A stretch of 64,000 nt of DNA from Desulfoscipio sp. XC116 (GTDB lineage: Bacteria > Bacillota > Desulfotomaculia > Desulfotomaculales > Desulfallaceae): positions 3,477,035-3,541,034 of the forward strand of contig NZ_CP156660.1 in assembly GCF_039851975.1 (NCBI RefSeq), in the 5' to 3' direction. Each line of letters begins with the position of its first letter. The stretch's first letter is position 1. Below the pieces are notes generated by a model. It searched no databases. It had not been told where the DNA came from and saw only the letters and a list, made by a program, of their open reading frames with translations. The position numbers were made by a program, and so were the translations under genes. Below, piece after piece: positions 17,535 through 26,320 of this stretch.

Positions 17535-18917
17535 ATGTCCCGTTATTTTCACTCAGTCATGCTGGACCAGGATAAATGCAAGGGATGCACTAATTGCATT
17601 AAACACTGCCCCACGGAAGCCATCCGGGTACGCGAAGGACGAGCCGTCATTATTGAAGAACGCTGTATTGACTGCGGAGAATGTATTCGCATTTGCCCCA
17701 ACCGGGCCAAGCTCGCCATCACCGACCCGCTGGAAAGACTGGCGGATTATCAATATACTATCGCTCTGCCGGCCCCGTCATTATATGCCCAGTTCGGTCC
17801 GGAAGTACTGCCCGGCAGCATCATCGGCGCTCTTTTAAGTATGGGCTTCGATGAAGTATATGAAGTAGCCGTAGGTGCCGTAGCCGTTTCCAATGCCCTA
17901 CACCGTTATATCGAGAGCCAATCCGGACACCGGCCGGTGATTTCCTCGGCCTGCCCGGCGGTAGTGCGTTTAATGCAGGTTAGGTTTCCCGGCCTTCTGG
18001 AACACATAGCTCCCGTGGAAACCCCCATGGAAATATCAGCCCGTCTGGCCCGGGAAAAGGCGCGGCAAGAGCATGACCTTCCCGATAACGCAATCGGCGT
18101 ATTTTTTATTACCCCCTGCCCAGCCAAGGTAACAGCTATTAAACAGCCTTTCGGGGAACGCTCCTATGTTGACGGGGCTTTTTCCATGTCCGCCATATAC
18201 GGTGCTGTATTGCGCCATCTGCAAGACGTTGCAGACGCCCCCCCGGACAGTCTGTCACCGGCTCTGGGAGTAGGCTGGGGTAAAACCGGCGGCGAAAATC
18301 AAGCTATTAAAAAACACGCACTGCTGGCAGTGGATGGCATACACAATGTAATTAACGTACTGGAGGAGATTGAGCGGGGCGGGCTGACGGACATCCATTA
18401 TATAGAGGCTCAGGCCTGCACCGGCGGGTGTATCGGCGGCCCGTTAACCCCACAGAATCCATTCGTAGCCCGGGTGCGCATGGAAAGACTGCTTAAGGTA
18501 TTAGCCGCCGGCGAACGTCCCCTGCCCGCTTTCCCCGATGACCCGGAGTACTACCGCTTAGCCGGTCCGATACCCCCACGTCCCACGCTAAAGCTCAGCA
18601 GCGATATTAACCGGGCCATTGGTATGCTGGAGGAAGTGGAGCGCATCACCGCCGAACTGCCCGGCCTGGACTGCGGTTCCTGTGGATCTCCCAACTGCCG
18701 GGCGCTGGCGGAAGATATTGTCCGCGGCTACGCCGAAAGCTCTTACTGCGTATTTAAACTTAGAGAAAAGTTGCAGCTTTTAGCCAGGGAAATAGTGGAC
18801 TTGGCCCATAAGCAGCCCCCGGCTATGGGGAAACCCGAAAAGCATAGTAAAGATTCCGCTATCCAAAACAAAAACGCGGATCAACAAGTCGGAAGAAAGG
18901 AAGGCACGGATCTTTGA
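17535..18917 (+). CDS. Sensory-type [FeFe]-hydrogenase-like Fe-S protein
   Basis: Seen: two N-terminal 4Fe-4S motifs (CKGCTNCIKHCP, CIDCGECIRICP), then the hydrogenase large-subunit C-terminal domain. The H-cluster motifs diverge from the catalytic ones: L1 SSACPAV, L2 TPCPAK, L3 ACTGGCIGGPL. The C-terminal domain has CGSCGSPNC plus a later Cys, an Fe-S domain as in HydS/group C-D type proteins. No small-subunit domain. Known: such proteins are thought to sense H2 or redox state and signal through attached or adjacent modules. ATG 17535 is preferred over GTG 17523; both overlap or abut the ATPase gene. Confidence 0.85.
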   Translation: MSRYFHSVMLDQDKCKGCTNCIKHCPTEAIRVREGRAVIIEERCIDCGECIRICPNRAKLAITDPLERLADYQYTIALPAPSLYAQFGPEVLPGSIIGALLSMGFDEVYEVAVGAVAVSNALHRYIESQSGHRPVISSACPAVVRLMQVRFPGLLEHIAPVETPMEISARLAREKARQEHDLPDNAIGVFFITPCPAKVTAIKQPFGERSYVDGAFSMSAIYGAVLRHLQDVADAPPDSLSPALGVGWGKTGGENQAIKKHALLAVDGIHNVINVLEEIERGGLTDIHYIEAQACTGGCIGGPLTPQNPFVARVRMERLLKVLAAGERPLPAFPDDPEYYRLAGPIPPRPTLKLSSDINRAIGMLEEVERITAELPGLDCGSCGSPNCRALAEDIVRGYAESSYCVFKLREKLQLLAREIVDLAHKQPPAMGKPEKHSKDSAIQNKNADQQVGRKEGTDL

Positions 18918-18970
18918 GGCTCAGGCACAAGCCGTACCCACTTGCACGGGTCATGTTCCCCATGTGCTTG

Positions 18971-19879
18971 TCATTTAATAAACCGCTGCTTAATTTCCTC
19001 TTCACTAATAAAAGCACGGAAGGATCTCGTGACCAGGCTTTCCTGGTCGGGGCGGTTCCAGGCCAGGTATAACTCATAGCTTAGTTTAACCCCGGGCACG
19101 ACCACCTCGCCTAAAGACCCCCTCTCCAGCAATTCAGCCGCCGCCCAGCGGGACACCACGCTGATGCCCAGCCCCAGGCGCACCGCATTAATCAACGCCT
19201 GGGTGCTGCCCAGTTCCAAAAGACTGGCGAACTGATCCAGGGTAACATTATGCTTTAAAAACTGTTCTTCCAGCGCCTGCCTGCTGCCTGAACCGGTTTC
19301 CCTGACCACAATAGACTCATTAGTCAGCGCAGCCGGCGGCATTTCTTTTCCCTTGATAGGATGCCAGGGTGGAGTAATCACCACCATGTGATCGGTCACC
19401 CACGGTTCACAATCCACCCCCTCGGCCTTGACGGGGTATCCTGTAATACCCATTTCCACTTCCCTATCCTTAAGCCACTGGACCACCTGGGCGCTGTCCC
19501 CCACCCTCAGACTGACCGATACCGCCGGGTATTGCTCCCGGAAACCGCCGATAATCATCGGCAGCAGCCATTCTCCGGCCACCGGAGTGGCCCCCAGCAT
19601 CAGATGCCCGGCTTTGACCTCTCGCAAATCATCTATACCAGCCTTAATTTTGTTATACTGCCTGATCATCTGCGTGGCAATGGGATAAAGCAAACGCCCC
19701 GCCTCGGTGAGCACCACCTTTTTATCAGTGCGTTCAAAAAGCGAGATGCCCAGTTCTTCTTCCAAAGACTTGATTTGAAAACTCACTGCGGGTTGACTCA
19801 TGTCCAGCTGCGCCGCCGCTTTGGTGAAATTTTTCAACCGGGCGATTAGTAAAAACGCTTCCAGCTGTTTAATATGCAA
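18971..19879 (-). CDS. LysR family transcriptional regulator (CysL-like)
   Basis: Typical LysR protein of about 300 residues: N-terminal winged HTH (LNFTKAAAQLDMSQPAVSFQ type: KNFTKAAAQLDMSQPAVS, then LEEELGISLFERTDKKVVLT) and the two-lobed inducer-binding domain. TTG 19879 is chosen because AAGGTGATC lies 8 bases upstream and the protein then begins HIKQLEAFLLIARLKNFT; GTG 19888 is possible. It is convergent with the hydrogenase-like gene and divergent from the cyclase gene, which is a candidate target. Effector unknown. Confidence 0.9.
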   Translation of the reverse strand: MHIKQLEAFLLIARLKNFTKAAAQLDMSQPAVSFQIKSLEEELGISLFERTDKKVVLTEAGRLLYPIATQMIRQYNKIKAGIDDLREVKAGHLMLGATPVAGEWLLPMIIGGFREQYPAVSVSLRVGDSAQVVQWLKDREVEMGITGYPVKAEGVDCEPWVTDHMVVITPPWHPIKGKEMPPAALTNESIVVRETGSGSRQALEEQFLKHNVTLDQFASLLELGSTQALINAVRLGLGISVVSRWAAAELLERGSLGEVVVPGVKLSYELYLAWNRPDQESLVTRSFRAFISEEEIKQRFIK

Positions 19880-20152
19880 TCTGATCACCTTGTTTAATTA
19901 TAAACTTACTTTTAAACATATTGCCGTCTCATAACATTACAACTTTTCATGAACTTGACAATTTGTTCTATTATATCACCTTGTACGACTCATGCCCAGA
20001 TTCCGGCCCATACCGAACAAGAATGATCCTGACCCAAATCGCCCGTCCAATCCGGTGCGAACTGCCCACAGGAACGGATGTCCGCGGGTTATTTATCGTT
20101 CTACACTACCGGCAATGCATCTTCCCATCTTGCCATATAAGGCCATAAATTT

Positions 20153-20181
20153 TTGGAGACGGTTTTCTGTAAAAATATACT
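20153..20181 (+). promoter_or_regulatory. Candidate promoter of the terpene cyclase gene
   Basis: TTGGAG, 17-base spacer, TATACT, about 65 bases before the TTG start. The remaining bases of the 19880-20246 gap show no ORF of interest and no strong repeat. Confidence 0.45.
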
Positions 20182-20246
20182 TTTTTAGTGTCCCCAGTTG
20201 GCTTTTATCAGCATAAATTAAAGAAAAAGCAAAAGGGGTAGTTGCT

Positions 20247-22139
20247 TTGGCTACTTCCGATTTACATGCGCGAGTTTACGAAAAGATCGCCGGCATCACC
20301 AATTACCTGATGCATTCCCAGGCTGCGGACGGTTCATGGTGTTATTGTTTTGAAAGTGCAACCTTAACTGATTCATACATGATAATTCTTTTACGACATC
20401 TAAATATACAGGATAATACCCTCATTTATGAGCTGGGGCAAAGGATCATTTCCAAACAGGAACCTTCCGGTGCCTGGAAGCTTTTTTATGATGAACCGGA
20501 GGGCAATTTATCCGCTACTATCGAATGCTATTATGCTTTGCTTTTAACCGGCTGCAGAAGCAAGGACGACCCGCAAATGAAAAAAGCCCGGAATTTCATT
20601 CTTTCCAAGGGAGGACCCCACCAGGCCAGCTCACTAACCAAGGCGATGCTTGCCCTCACCGGCCATTACCCGTGGGAAAATACACCCAACCTCCCGGTAG
20701 AAATAATATTGCTGCCCACTTGGCTGCCAGTTAATTTTTATGATTTTGTTGGTTATGCCCGGGTTCACTTTGCGCCATTAATGATTTGCAGGGATAAACA
20801 GTTTATTCTTCCCCTGCCGGACGGTCCCGATCTTTCGGATTTATTTCCACCTTCCCCAACATCGCCGGTTGATCTGCCCGAGTTCTTGCCGCAAGCGATA
20901 AAATCGGGATTAAAAAACATTCCTCTGCCTTTGAACGAAATCCACTGCCTGGCCTTAAGCAAGATTGAAAGATATATGCTGGCCAGAACGGAGAAAGACG
21001 GAACGCTTTATTGTTATTTTACATCTACGTTCTTAATGATTTTTGCCTTACTGGCGCTGGGCTATGAATTAAGACACCCTGTTATAACCAAGGCAGTCGG
21101 CGGCTTAAAAACAATGACCTGCTTTACAGGCATTGATTATCACCAGCAGGAAACGACGTCCGCTATTTGGGACACTGCTTTAATTACTTATGCGCTGCAG
21201 GAGTCCGGGCTTCCTTGCCATCACCCCGCCATCAATAAAGCCGCCGCTTTTCTGTCAGCCAAACAGCACACCCGGTTCGGCGACTGGCAGATCCACAATC
21301 ATCGGGGACGCCCCGGAGGCTGGGGGTTCTCCAGGACCAACACTATCAATCCGGACGTGGATGACACCGCTTACACATTACGAGCGCTGTACCGGCCGGC
21401 CGCTTACTTTCCTGAAACCCTCGGCGAAGCTTGGAAAGCCGGACTGGACTGGTTGTTGAGTATGCAAAATAGTGATGGCGGATGGCCGGCTTTTGAGAAG
21501 GAAACCGCAAAAAAATGGCTGGATTTTCTGCCCATACCCGACGCCAAATCGGCACTGACAGACCCTTCGGCAGCAGATTTAACGGGTAGAGCCCTAGAAT
21601 TTTTAACTAATTACGCCGGGCTGTATTCCGGCAATCACGTCCGGCGAGGAATAGAATGGCTGCTGCGAAATCAGGAATCAAATGGCGCATGGTTCGGCCG
21701 GTGGGGAGTCACTTATATTTACGGCACCTGGGCGGCCATAACCGGACTGGTCGCGGCGGGTGTAAACCCGGGGCACAAAGCTATAAAGAAAGCTGTAAAA
21801 TGGCTGCTATCCATTCAAAACCCCGATGGGGGTTGGGGCGAATCGTGTTTAAGCGATTTAGAAAAAAAATATATCCCGCTGGGGTTTAGCACCCCATCCC
21901 AGACAGCCTGGGCCATAGATGCCTTAATTACAGCCGGACTGCGCGATAACATCGCTATCACCCGGGGAACAGAAGCCCTTTTATTGCTTACGGCCGATAG
22001 CGGCGTTACTCCCGCCTATCCTACCGGAGCGGGCTTACCGGGAGGGTTTTACATTCATTACCACAGTTACCGCCACGTCTGGCCCCTGGTGGCTCTTGCC
22101 CATTATCTTAAGAGCCCGATTTTCATAAGCAACCCTTAA
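20247..22139 (+). CDS. Squalene-hopene cyclase / sporulenol-synthase-like terpene cyclase
   Basis: A 630-residue class II terpene cyclase. The acid-catalysis motif is present as PDVDDTAY (DxDD). Several QW repeats are visible (GGWPAFE, NGAWFGRWG, QNPDGGWGES), and the alpha-alpha barrel periodicity is clear along the length. Known: these membrane-associated enzymes protonate and cyclise squalene or C35 prenyl chains to hopanoids or sporulenes, which stiffen membranes and protect spores. TTG start with AAAAGGGG 8 bases upstream. A hairpin terminator follows. A cis-prenyltransferase lies 1 kb downstream. The substrate (C30 or C35) cannot be decided from sequence reading. Confidence 0.9.
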   Translation: MATSDLHARVYEKIAGITNYLMHSQAADGSWCYCFESATLTDSYMIILLRHLNIQDNTLIYELGQRIISKQEPSGAWKLFYDEPEGNLSATIECYYALLLTGCRSKDDPQMKKARNFILSKGGPHQASSLTKAMLALTGHYPWENTPNLPVEIILLPTWLPVNFYDFVGYARVHFAPLMICRDKQFILPLPDGPDLSDLFPPSPTSPVDLPEFLPQAIKSGLKNIPLPLNEIHCLALSKIERYMLARTEKDGTLYCYFTSTFLMIFALLALGYELRHPVITKAVGGLKTMTCFTGIDYHQQETTSAIWDTALITYALQESGLPCHHPAINKAAAFLSAKQHTRFGDWQIHNHRGRPGGWGFSRTNTINPDVDDTAYTLRALYRPAAYFPETLGEAWKAGLDWLLSMQNSDGGWPAFEKETAKKWLDFLPIPDAKSALTDPSAADLTGRALEFLTNYAGLYSGNHVRRGIEWLLRNQESNGAWFGRWGVTYIYGTWAAITGLVAAGVNPGHKAIKKAVKWLLSIQNPDGGWGESCLSDLEKKYIPLGFSTPSQTAWAIDALITAGLRDNIAITRGTEALLLLTADSGVTPAYPTGAGLPGGFYIHYHSYRHVWPLVALAHYLKSPIFISNP

Positions 22140-22150
22140 TTTATGGAATA

Positions 22151-22173
22151 GGGAGCCCCTGTTGGCGGCTCCC
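22151..22173 (+). terminator. Hairpin after the cyclase gene
   Basis: GGGAGCC / GGCTCCC with a 9-base loop, 11 bases after the stop; U-tract poor. Similar in sequence to the hairpin after the cis-prenyltransferase gene. Confidence 0.5.
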
Positions 22174-22226
22174 TGAAATTTACTTGATTCAATATGTTTT
22201 TGAACTACTTACGAACAAATTCAGGG

Positions 22227-22856
22227 TTAGATTTTATAAGTAATAATGTTTAGAAGTTCCCCGGGAGTTTCAGCTATAAAATTAGGCTTACCGGTCGTTA
22301 GCAATTCTATGGAGTCATAACCCCACGCAACAGCAATAATTTTGACATTGTTTTTCCTACAAGCAATAATATCCCTGTATTCATCTCCGATGTAAACGAT
22401 ATCTTTTCCAACAAGATTATGTTTTTTTAAAAAAGCATTGATTGTCCATCCCTTCCCCATATAATGCCTTGACGTATAAATATCAGAAATATTAATATCA
22501 TTTTCTTGGCAAAATTCACTGATAATATCTATTGAGTTGGAAGAAATAATACTAAGTTTTAATCCTTTTTCTTTTAATGCCCGAATAACTTTGTTGATGC
22601 CACTATATAAGCGCAATTGAGGCATAGTTTGTTGATATTTATTTTTCAGCTCGACATAAATCACAGGTATCATATAAACAGGCACGTTAATAGCTTTGCA
22701 TCTCTCCAAAAGTGATAGCGAACGTAAGTTTTCGAACTCTTCCTCTTTTATTTTTCGGAATCTATATTTATCTGCTAATTGATTTAATAAATTAATAGCT
22801 GCATATCTGGAGTCTGCTATTGTTCCATCAAAGTCAAAAATAACATGTTTTATCAT
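22227..22856 (-). CDS. HAD-superfamily hydrolase (phosphoglycolate-phosphatase-like)
   Basis: A 209-residue HAD with motif I DFDGTIADS, motif II Ser in SIISSNS, motif III Lys in YMGKGWTI and motif IV VYIGDEYRDI. It is a complete small phosphatase of the Cof/Gph class with helical cap. Base composition is clearly more AT-rich than its neighbours, with many Ile/Lys/Asn codons ending in A or T, suggesting recent acquisition. It lies opposite to and between the two terpene genes. Substrate unknown. Confidence 0.87.
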   Translation of the reverse strand: MIKHVIFDFDGTIADSRYAAINLLNQLADKYRFRKIKEEEFENLRSLSLLERCKAINVPVYMIPVIYVELKNKYQQTMPQLRLYSGINKVIRALKEKGLKLSIISSNSIDIISEFCQENDINISDIYTSRHYMGKGWTINAFLKKHNLVGKDIVYIGDEYRDIIACRKNNVKIIAVAWGYDSIELLTTGKPNFIAETPGELLNIITYKI

Positions 22857-23201
22857 TGAATCTCCCTTTCATAAAATTGATTTTATACTTGGCAATAATT
22901 ACCCTTCGCCGTTTCCCTAATTTATGCAAATAAAAGGTAAAGTGATACTGAAAAGCCGATAACCGTTTTCAGAATTTTTTTACAAGCAGTTTCCATATTA
23001 TAAGTAACATCAATAGCAATTTAGCCGGTCTATTATAAGTCGCATTAATGAGGCATCGCATATGGCATTAAAAAATTAATTAAACTCTTTATTTTTATGA
23101 AAGCACTCCGCCGCTATACAACATATTATGTGCTATAAGCTTGTTAAATAATGGATCTATAGAAATTCGGGGTGTGTTTTCGAGGGGAGGCCTTTATAAT
23201 A
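22857..23201. other. AT-rich divergent intergenic region
   Basis: 345 bases between the HAD gene and the cis-prenyltransferase gene. No ORF, clear promoter consensus or repeat that I can support; base composition is as AT-rich as the HAD gene. Confidence 0.4.
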
Positions 23202-24044
23202 ATGGAAAATCACAATGCTGACTTTAAACAGGCTGCTATTCAACAAAAAGAGCAAAACTTATTGGAGGTTATTGATAGCGATAAACTGCCCAGGCATATT
23301 GCCATTATCATGGACGGCAACGGCAGGTGGGCTCTTAAGCAGGGATTTCCCCGCTCCCAAGGCCACCGTGCGGGAATGGATGCTCTTAATGACATAGTAG
23401 ATGTATGCTGTGATTTGAAAATCGAAGTGCTGACAGTCTACGGCTTCTCCACAGAGAACTGGAGAAGGCCCCAGGGTGAAATAGATTATCTGATGAGTTT
23501 GACAATTGAATACTTAAATAGGAAACTCGAGGAATTGTGTGCAAAAAAGATAAGAGTCAACCCCATTGGCAATTTAGAAGAGTTTCCGAAGCCGGTCCGG
23601 GATATCCTGGCTAAATCTGCCAAGCAAAGCCGGGATAATAAGAAGCTAATCTTTAACTTGGCTCTGAACTACGGAGGACGTATAGAAATAACCGACGCAG
23701 TCCGCTCCATCGCCAGGGCTGTTGAGGCGGGTTCTTTGCAAGCCAGTCAGATTGATATCCAAACAGTGTCTGAGCATCTGTATACTGCCGGTCAACCAGA
23801 GCCGGATTTATTAATCCGAACCGGCGGTGATTTCAGAATCAGCAATTTCTTGCTATGGCAATTGGCTTACAGCGAAATCTGGGTTACAGACCTAATGTGG
23901 CCGGACTTCCGGCGGCAGCATTTATTGAAAGCTTTAGTTGACTACCAGCGACGGGAGCGCCGCTTCGGAGGTTTAGCGGATATATTTTGCCGCAGCATTA
24001 ACAAGGACACAAGTCCGGACTTATGCATCAGGGAGCCCCGGTAA
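23202..24044 (+). CDS. uppS: cis-prenyltransferase (undecaprenyl diphosphate synthase family)
   Basis: A 280-residue UppS/ISPT family enzyme: catalytic IIMDGNGRWA at residues about 34-43, GHRAGM, VLTVYGFSTENWRRP, and the C-terminal LLIRTGGDFRISNFLLWQL and AYSEIW. Known: these enzymes add isopentenyl units in cis to farnesyl diphosphate, giving the C55 carrier or shorter chains. ATG 23202 has GGGGAGG upstream; the ORF begins 10 codons earlier without support. It stands alone, not in the usual frr-uppS-cdsA operon, which suggests a second, specialised copy, perhaps for the nearby cyclase. That link is inference. Confidence 0.9.
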   Translation: MENHNADFKQAAIQQKEQNLLEVIDSDKLPRHIAIIMDGNGRWALKQGFPRSQGHRAGMDALNDIVDVCCDLKIEVLTVYGFSTENWRRPQGEIDYLMSLTIEYLNRKLEELCAKKIRVNPIGNLEEFPKPVRDILAKSAKQSRDNKKLIFNLALNYGGRIEITDAVRSIARAVEAGSLQASQIDIQTVSEHLYTAGQPEPDLLIRTGGDFRISNFLLWQLAYSEIWVTDLMWPDFRRQHLLKALVDYQRRERRFGGLADIFCRSINKDTSPDLCIREPR

Positions 24045-24062
24045 GAGGGCTCCCTGACGCAT
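24023..24062 (+). terminator. Terminator overlapping the uppS stop
   Basis: Long stem ATGCATCAGGGAGCCC / GGGCTCCCTGACGCAT with an 8-base loop that contains the TAA stop. No U-tract. Confidence 0.55.
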
Positions 24063-24112
24063 ACCTCAAGCAATTGTATTTTCCATTGAAGAATGTTTCC
24101 CTTTAAAAGCTT

Positions 24113-25297
24113 TTATACGGAATATTTGACCGCCCCTTTATCCTCAGCCGGTACATTGGAATCAGTTGCCCGGCCATGCCGGTGTTTAGGAAGGATATTG
24201 AAATTTTCTACGACGAACAGATAACCAAGCACACCAATGGCTATCAAACCAATGCTGACCAACCACTCGATCACGGAGGGGAAGTAAAAACCGCCCATAA
24301 AACCGGACATACCGGTAAATACAACATTCATCCGGTTAATAATGACACCCGCCACCACCAGCACCCCGAAGGTCACCAAGCCACCCTTGCTGGCGCGCAG
24401 CTTCGGACTGAAACATATAATGATAGGAATGATTATACCGGCCACCATTTCCAGCAGAAACATGTTACCTTCCAAATTACCCTGGAAAACCAGTCCGGCA
24501 GCCCCGCGGTACACCAGGTCGACCACTTTCATTACGAGGTAAACCAGCATCATATAACCGGACACCTTAATCAAAGACTGCAAAACACCAAGGTCGACCT
24601 TATGCCCATGCGCCCTGCCTGCCAGCATAGTCTCCACAGTTACCATCGCCGGTCCCACAAAGAAGGACGACATTAAAAAGAACACCGGCAGCAGCATGGA
24701 CCACCAAAGCGGGTACAGCTTGCCCACCTCAATCACATACAGCGAGCCCAACGAAGACTGGTGCAGCGTGGGCAGCAACACACCAATAATCAGCAGCACG
24801 GGCATGATTTTTTTGAAAATTCCATGCCAGCGTTTTTGCACCTTTTCAGTAGCCACCTCGCCGAATTCAAGCAGCTGAATCATTGTATACAGTGATATGC
24901 ACCAAAACACTTCAAACAAAACACTATGATAACCCCAGGAAACAAACGGGCGCCAGAAGTTGAACCAACGGCCGATATCCATAAATAACCCGGCCATCAC
25001 CAATAAATAACCGATTAACGAAGTTAACATAGCACTGCGGGCAATGGGACTAAATTTTTTTATGCCCATGATGTGCACTAAAAGCGCCGTGCTGTAACCA
25101 CCGCCGGCCAACGCCACGCCGGTAAGCACATCAAAACCGATCCACAGACCCCAGGGCCATTCATTGTTTAGATTGGTAGCACTGCCCAGCCCGAACACCA
25201 GCCTGTACACCATCAGCAGCATACCCAGCGCACCCAGCACCAGCAACACATACCTGGTGGGGGTCATAGGAAAACGCCATTTATCACTAGTGGCCAT
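24113..25297 (-). CDS. NrfD/PsrC/HybB-type integral membrane subunit
   Basis: A 394-residue polytopic protein with about ten membrane helices. It has family features such as WGLWIGFDVLTGVALAGGGY near the N-terminus. Known: NrfD-type subunits anchor periplasmic oxidoreductases and exchange electrons with menaquinone. ATG 25297 has GGGAGG upstream. It is the last gene of the hydrogenase operon, 21 bases after the Fe-S subunit. Inference: it links the exported [FeFe]-hydrogenase to the quinone pool, in the direction of either H2 uptake or reverse-electron-driven H2 release. Confidence 0.9.
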   Translation of the reverse strand: MATSDKWRFPMTPTRYVLLVLGALGMLLMVYRLVFGLGSATNLNNEWPWGLWIGFDVLTGVALAGGGYSTALLVHIMGIKKFSPIARSAMLTSLIGYLLVMAGLFMDIGRWFNFWRPFVSWGYHSVLFEVFWCISLYTMIQLLEFGEVATEKVQKRWHGIFKKIMPVLLIIGVLLPTLHQSSLGSLYVIEVGKLYPLWWSMLLPVFFLMSSFFVGPAMVTVETMLAGRAHGHKVDLGVLQSLIKVSGYMMLVYLVMKVVDLVYRGAAGLVFQGNLEGNMFLLEMVAGIIIPIIICFSPKLRASKGGLVTFGVLVVAGVIINRMNVVFTGMSGFMGGFYFPSVIEWLVSIGLIAIGVLGYLFVVENFNILPKHRHGRATDSNVPAEDKGAVKYSV

Positions 25298-25321
25298 CAC
25301 AAAGCCTCCCTGTCGATTAGT

Positions 25322-26143
25322 TTAACCGTTATCTTTACCGGACTTATTTTCCCGAGCAATTTCGTTGCGCCGACGGTTGTACACGTACATGCCGGTTAGC
25401 AGTGCTCCCCAGCCCAGTCCCACGGCCGGCGTCAAGCTCAGTATACTTTCGGTATACTGGGGCAGCGGCCTGGTAGTGATGTTGGTGCGGAAGCCCAATG
25501 CTTCAAAAGGCACATCCGATATATACAGCCAGGCCGTGCCCCCGGCCTCTTTTTCACCATAGATATGCTTTATGTAGCTGCTGTCGCTGTTTATTTTTTC
25601 GCGGGCCTGGCTTAGCAGATTATGGCGATCGCCATAAGTAAGCGCGCCCGCCGGACATACACCTACACAGGCCGGGCTTTCACCCGCATGCAAGCGATCC
25701 GAGCACATCTGGCATTTGCGTACCTGGGGAAAAGTCTTATCCCACTCATATTTGGGAATATTAAACGGACAGGCCAGCATGCAATACCGGCAGCCCACAC
25801 ATAAATTTGCATCGTACACCACCGGGCCATCCTTGGTCTTTTTAATAGCCTTGGAAAAACAAGCCGAAGCACAGGCCGGCTCCTCGCAGTGCAGACACTG
25901 GTTTTTAACAAACCGCCACACTGATTCATTACCCTTCTTAGTTTCCACTTTATTAACTACAGTCCAGTTCTCCGCATCAAGGCTTGCTTCACCGCCTTTA
26001 TCCGAAGCGGTCCGAGTATATTGCAATTTGTTCCACATTTTACAGGCCACCATACAACTGCCACAGCCCACGCACTTGGTGAGGTCAACTAATACTCCCT
26101 TTGACAAACCATTCACCCGCCTTGTCAGAAATTCTTTTAACAT
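25322..26143 (-). CDS. HybA/HmcB-type 4Fe-4S ferredoxin subunit with C-terminal membrane anchor
   Basis: A 273-residue protein with four 4Fe-4S cluster motifs: CVGCGSCMVACKMW, CLHCEEPACASAC, CVGCRYCMLACPF and CQMCSDRL...CVGVCP. The C-terminus has one membrane helix (SLTPAVGLGWGALLTGMY). This is the DmsB/HybA electron-transfer fold. No clear signal peptide: the start carries an RR (TRRVNG) but no hydrophobic segment follows, so it may be exported together with the Tat-dependent hydrogenase. Located between the hydrogenase and NrfD genes, it should carry electrons between them. Confidence 0.9.
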   Translation of the reverse strand: MLKEFLTRRVNGLSKGVLVDLTKCVGCGSCMVACKMWNKLQYTRTASDKGGEASLDAENWTVVNKVETKKGNESVWRFVKNQCLHCEEPACASACFSKAIKKTKDGPVVYDANLCVGCRYCMLACPFNIPKYEWDKTFPQVRKCQMCSDRLHAGESPACVGVCPAGALTYGDRHNLLSQAREKINSDSSYIKHIYGEKEAGGTAWLYISDVPFEALGFRTNITTRPLPQYTESILSLTPAVGLGWGALLTGMYVYNRRRNEIARENKSGKDNG

Positions 26144-26320
26144 ATTAATAATTGCAATTAATCAGTCGGTAAAAATATTAAACCCTGTAAACTACTTTAA
26201 TTGCCAACTAATCACTATCCGGCCGGAAATTGATAAGTTATTTCGCAAACGGAGTTAACCGGTAATATATAAGGGATAGCAACTATAAAACCAGCAATTA
26301 ATAGGTAGATTTAATTTCCG

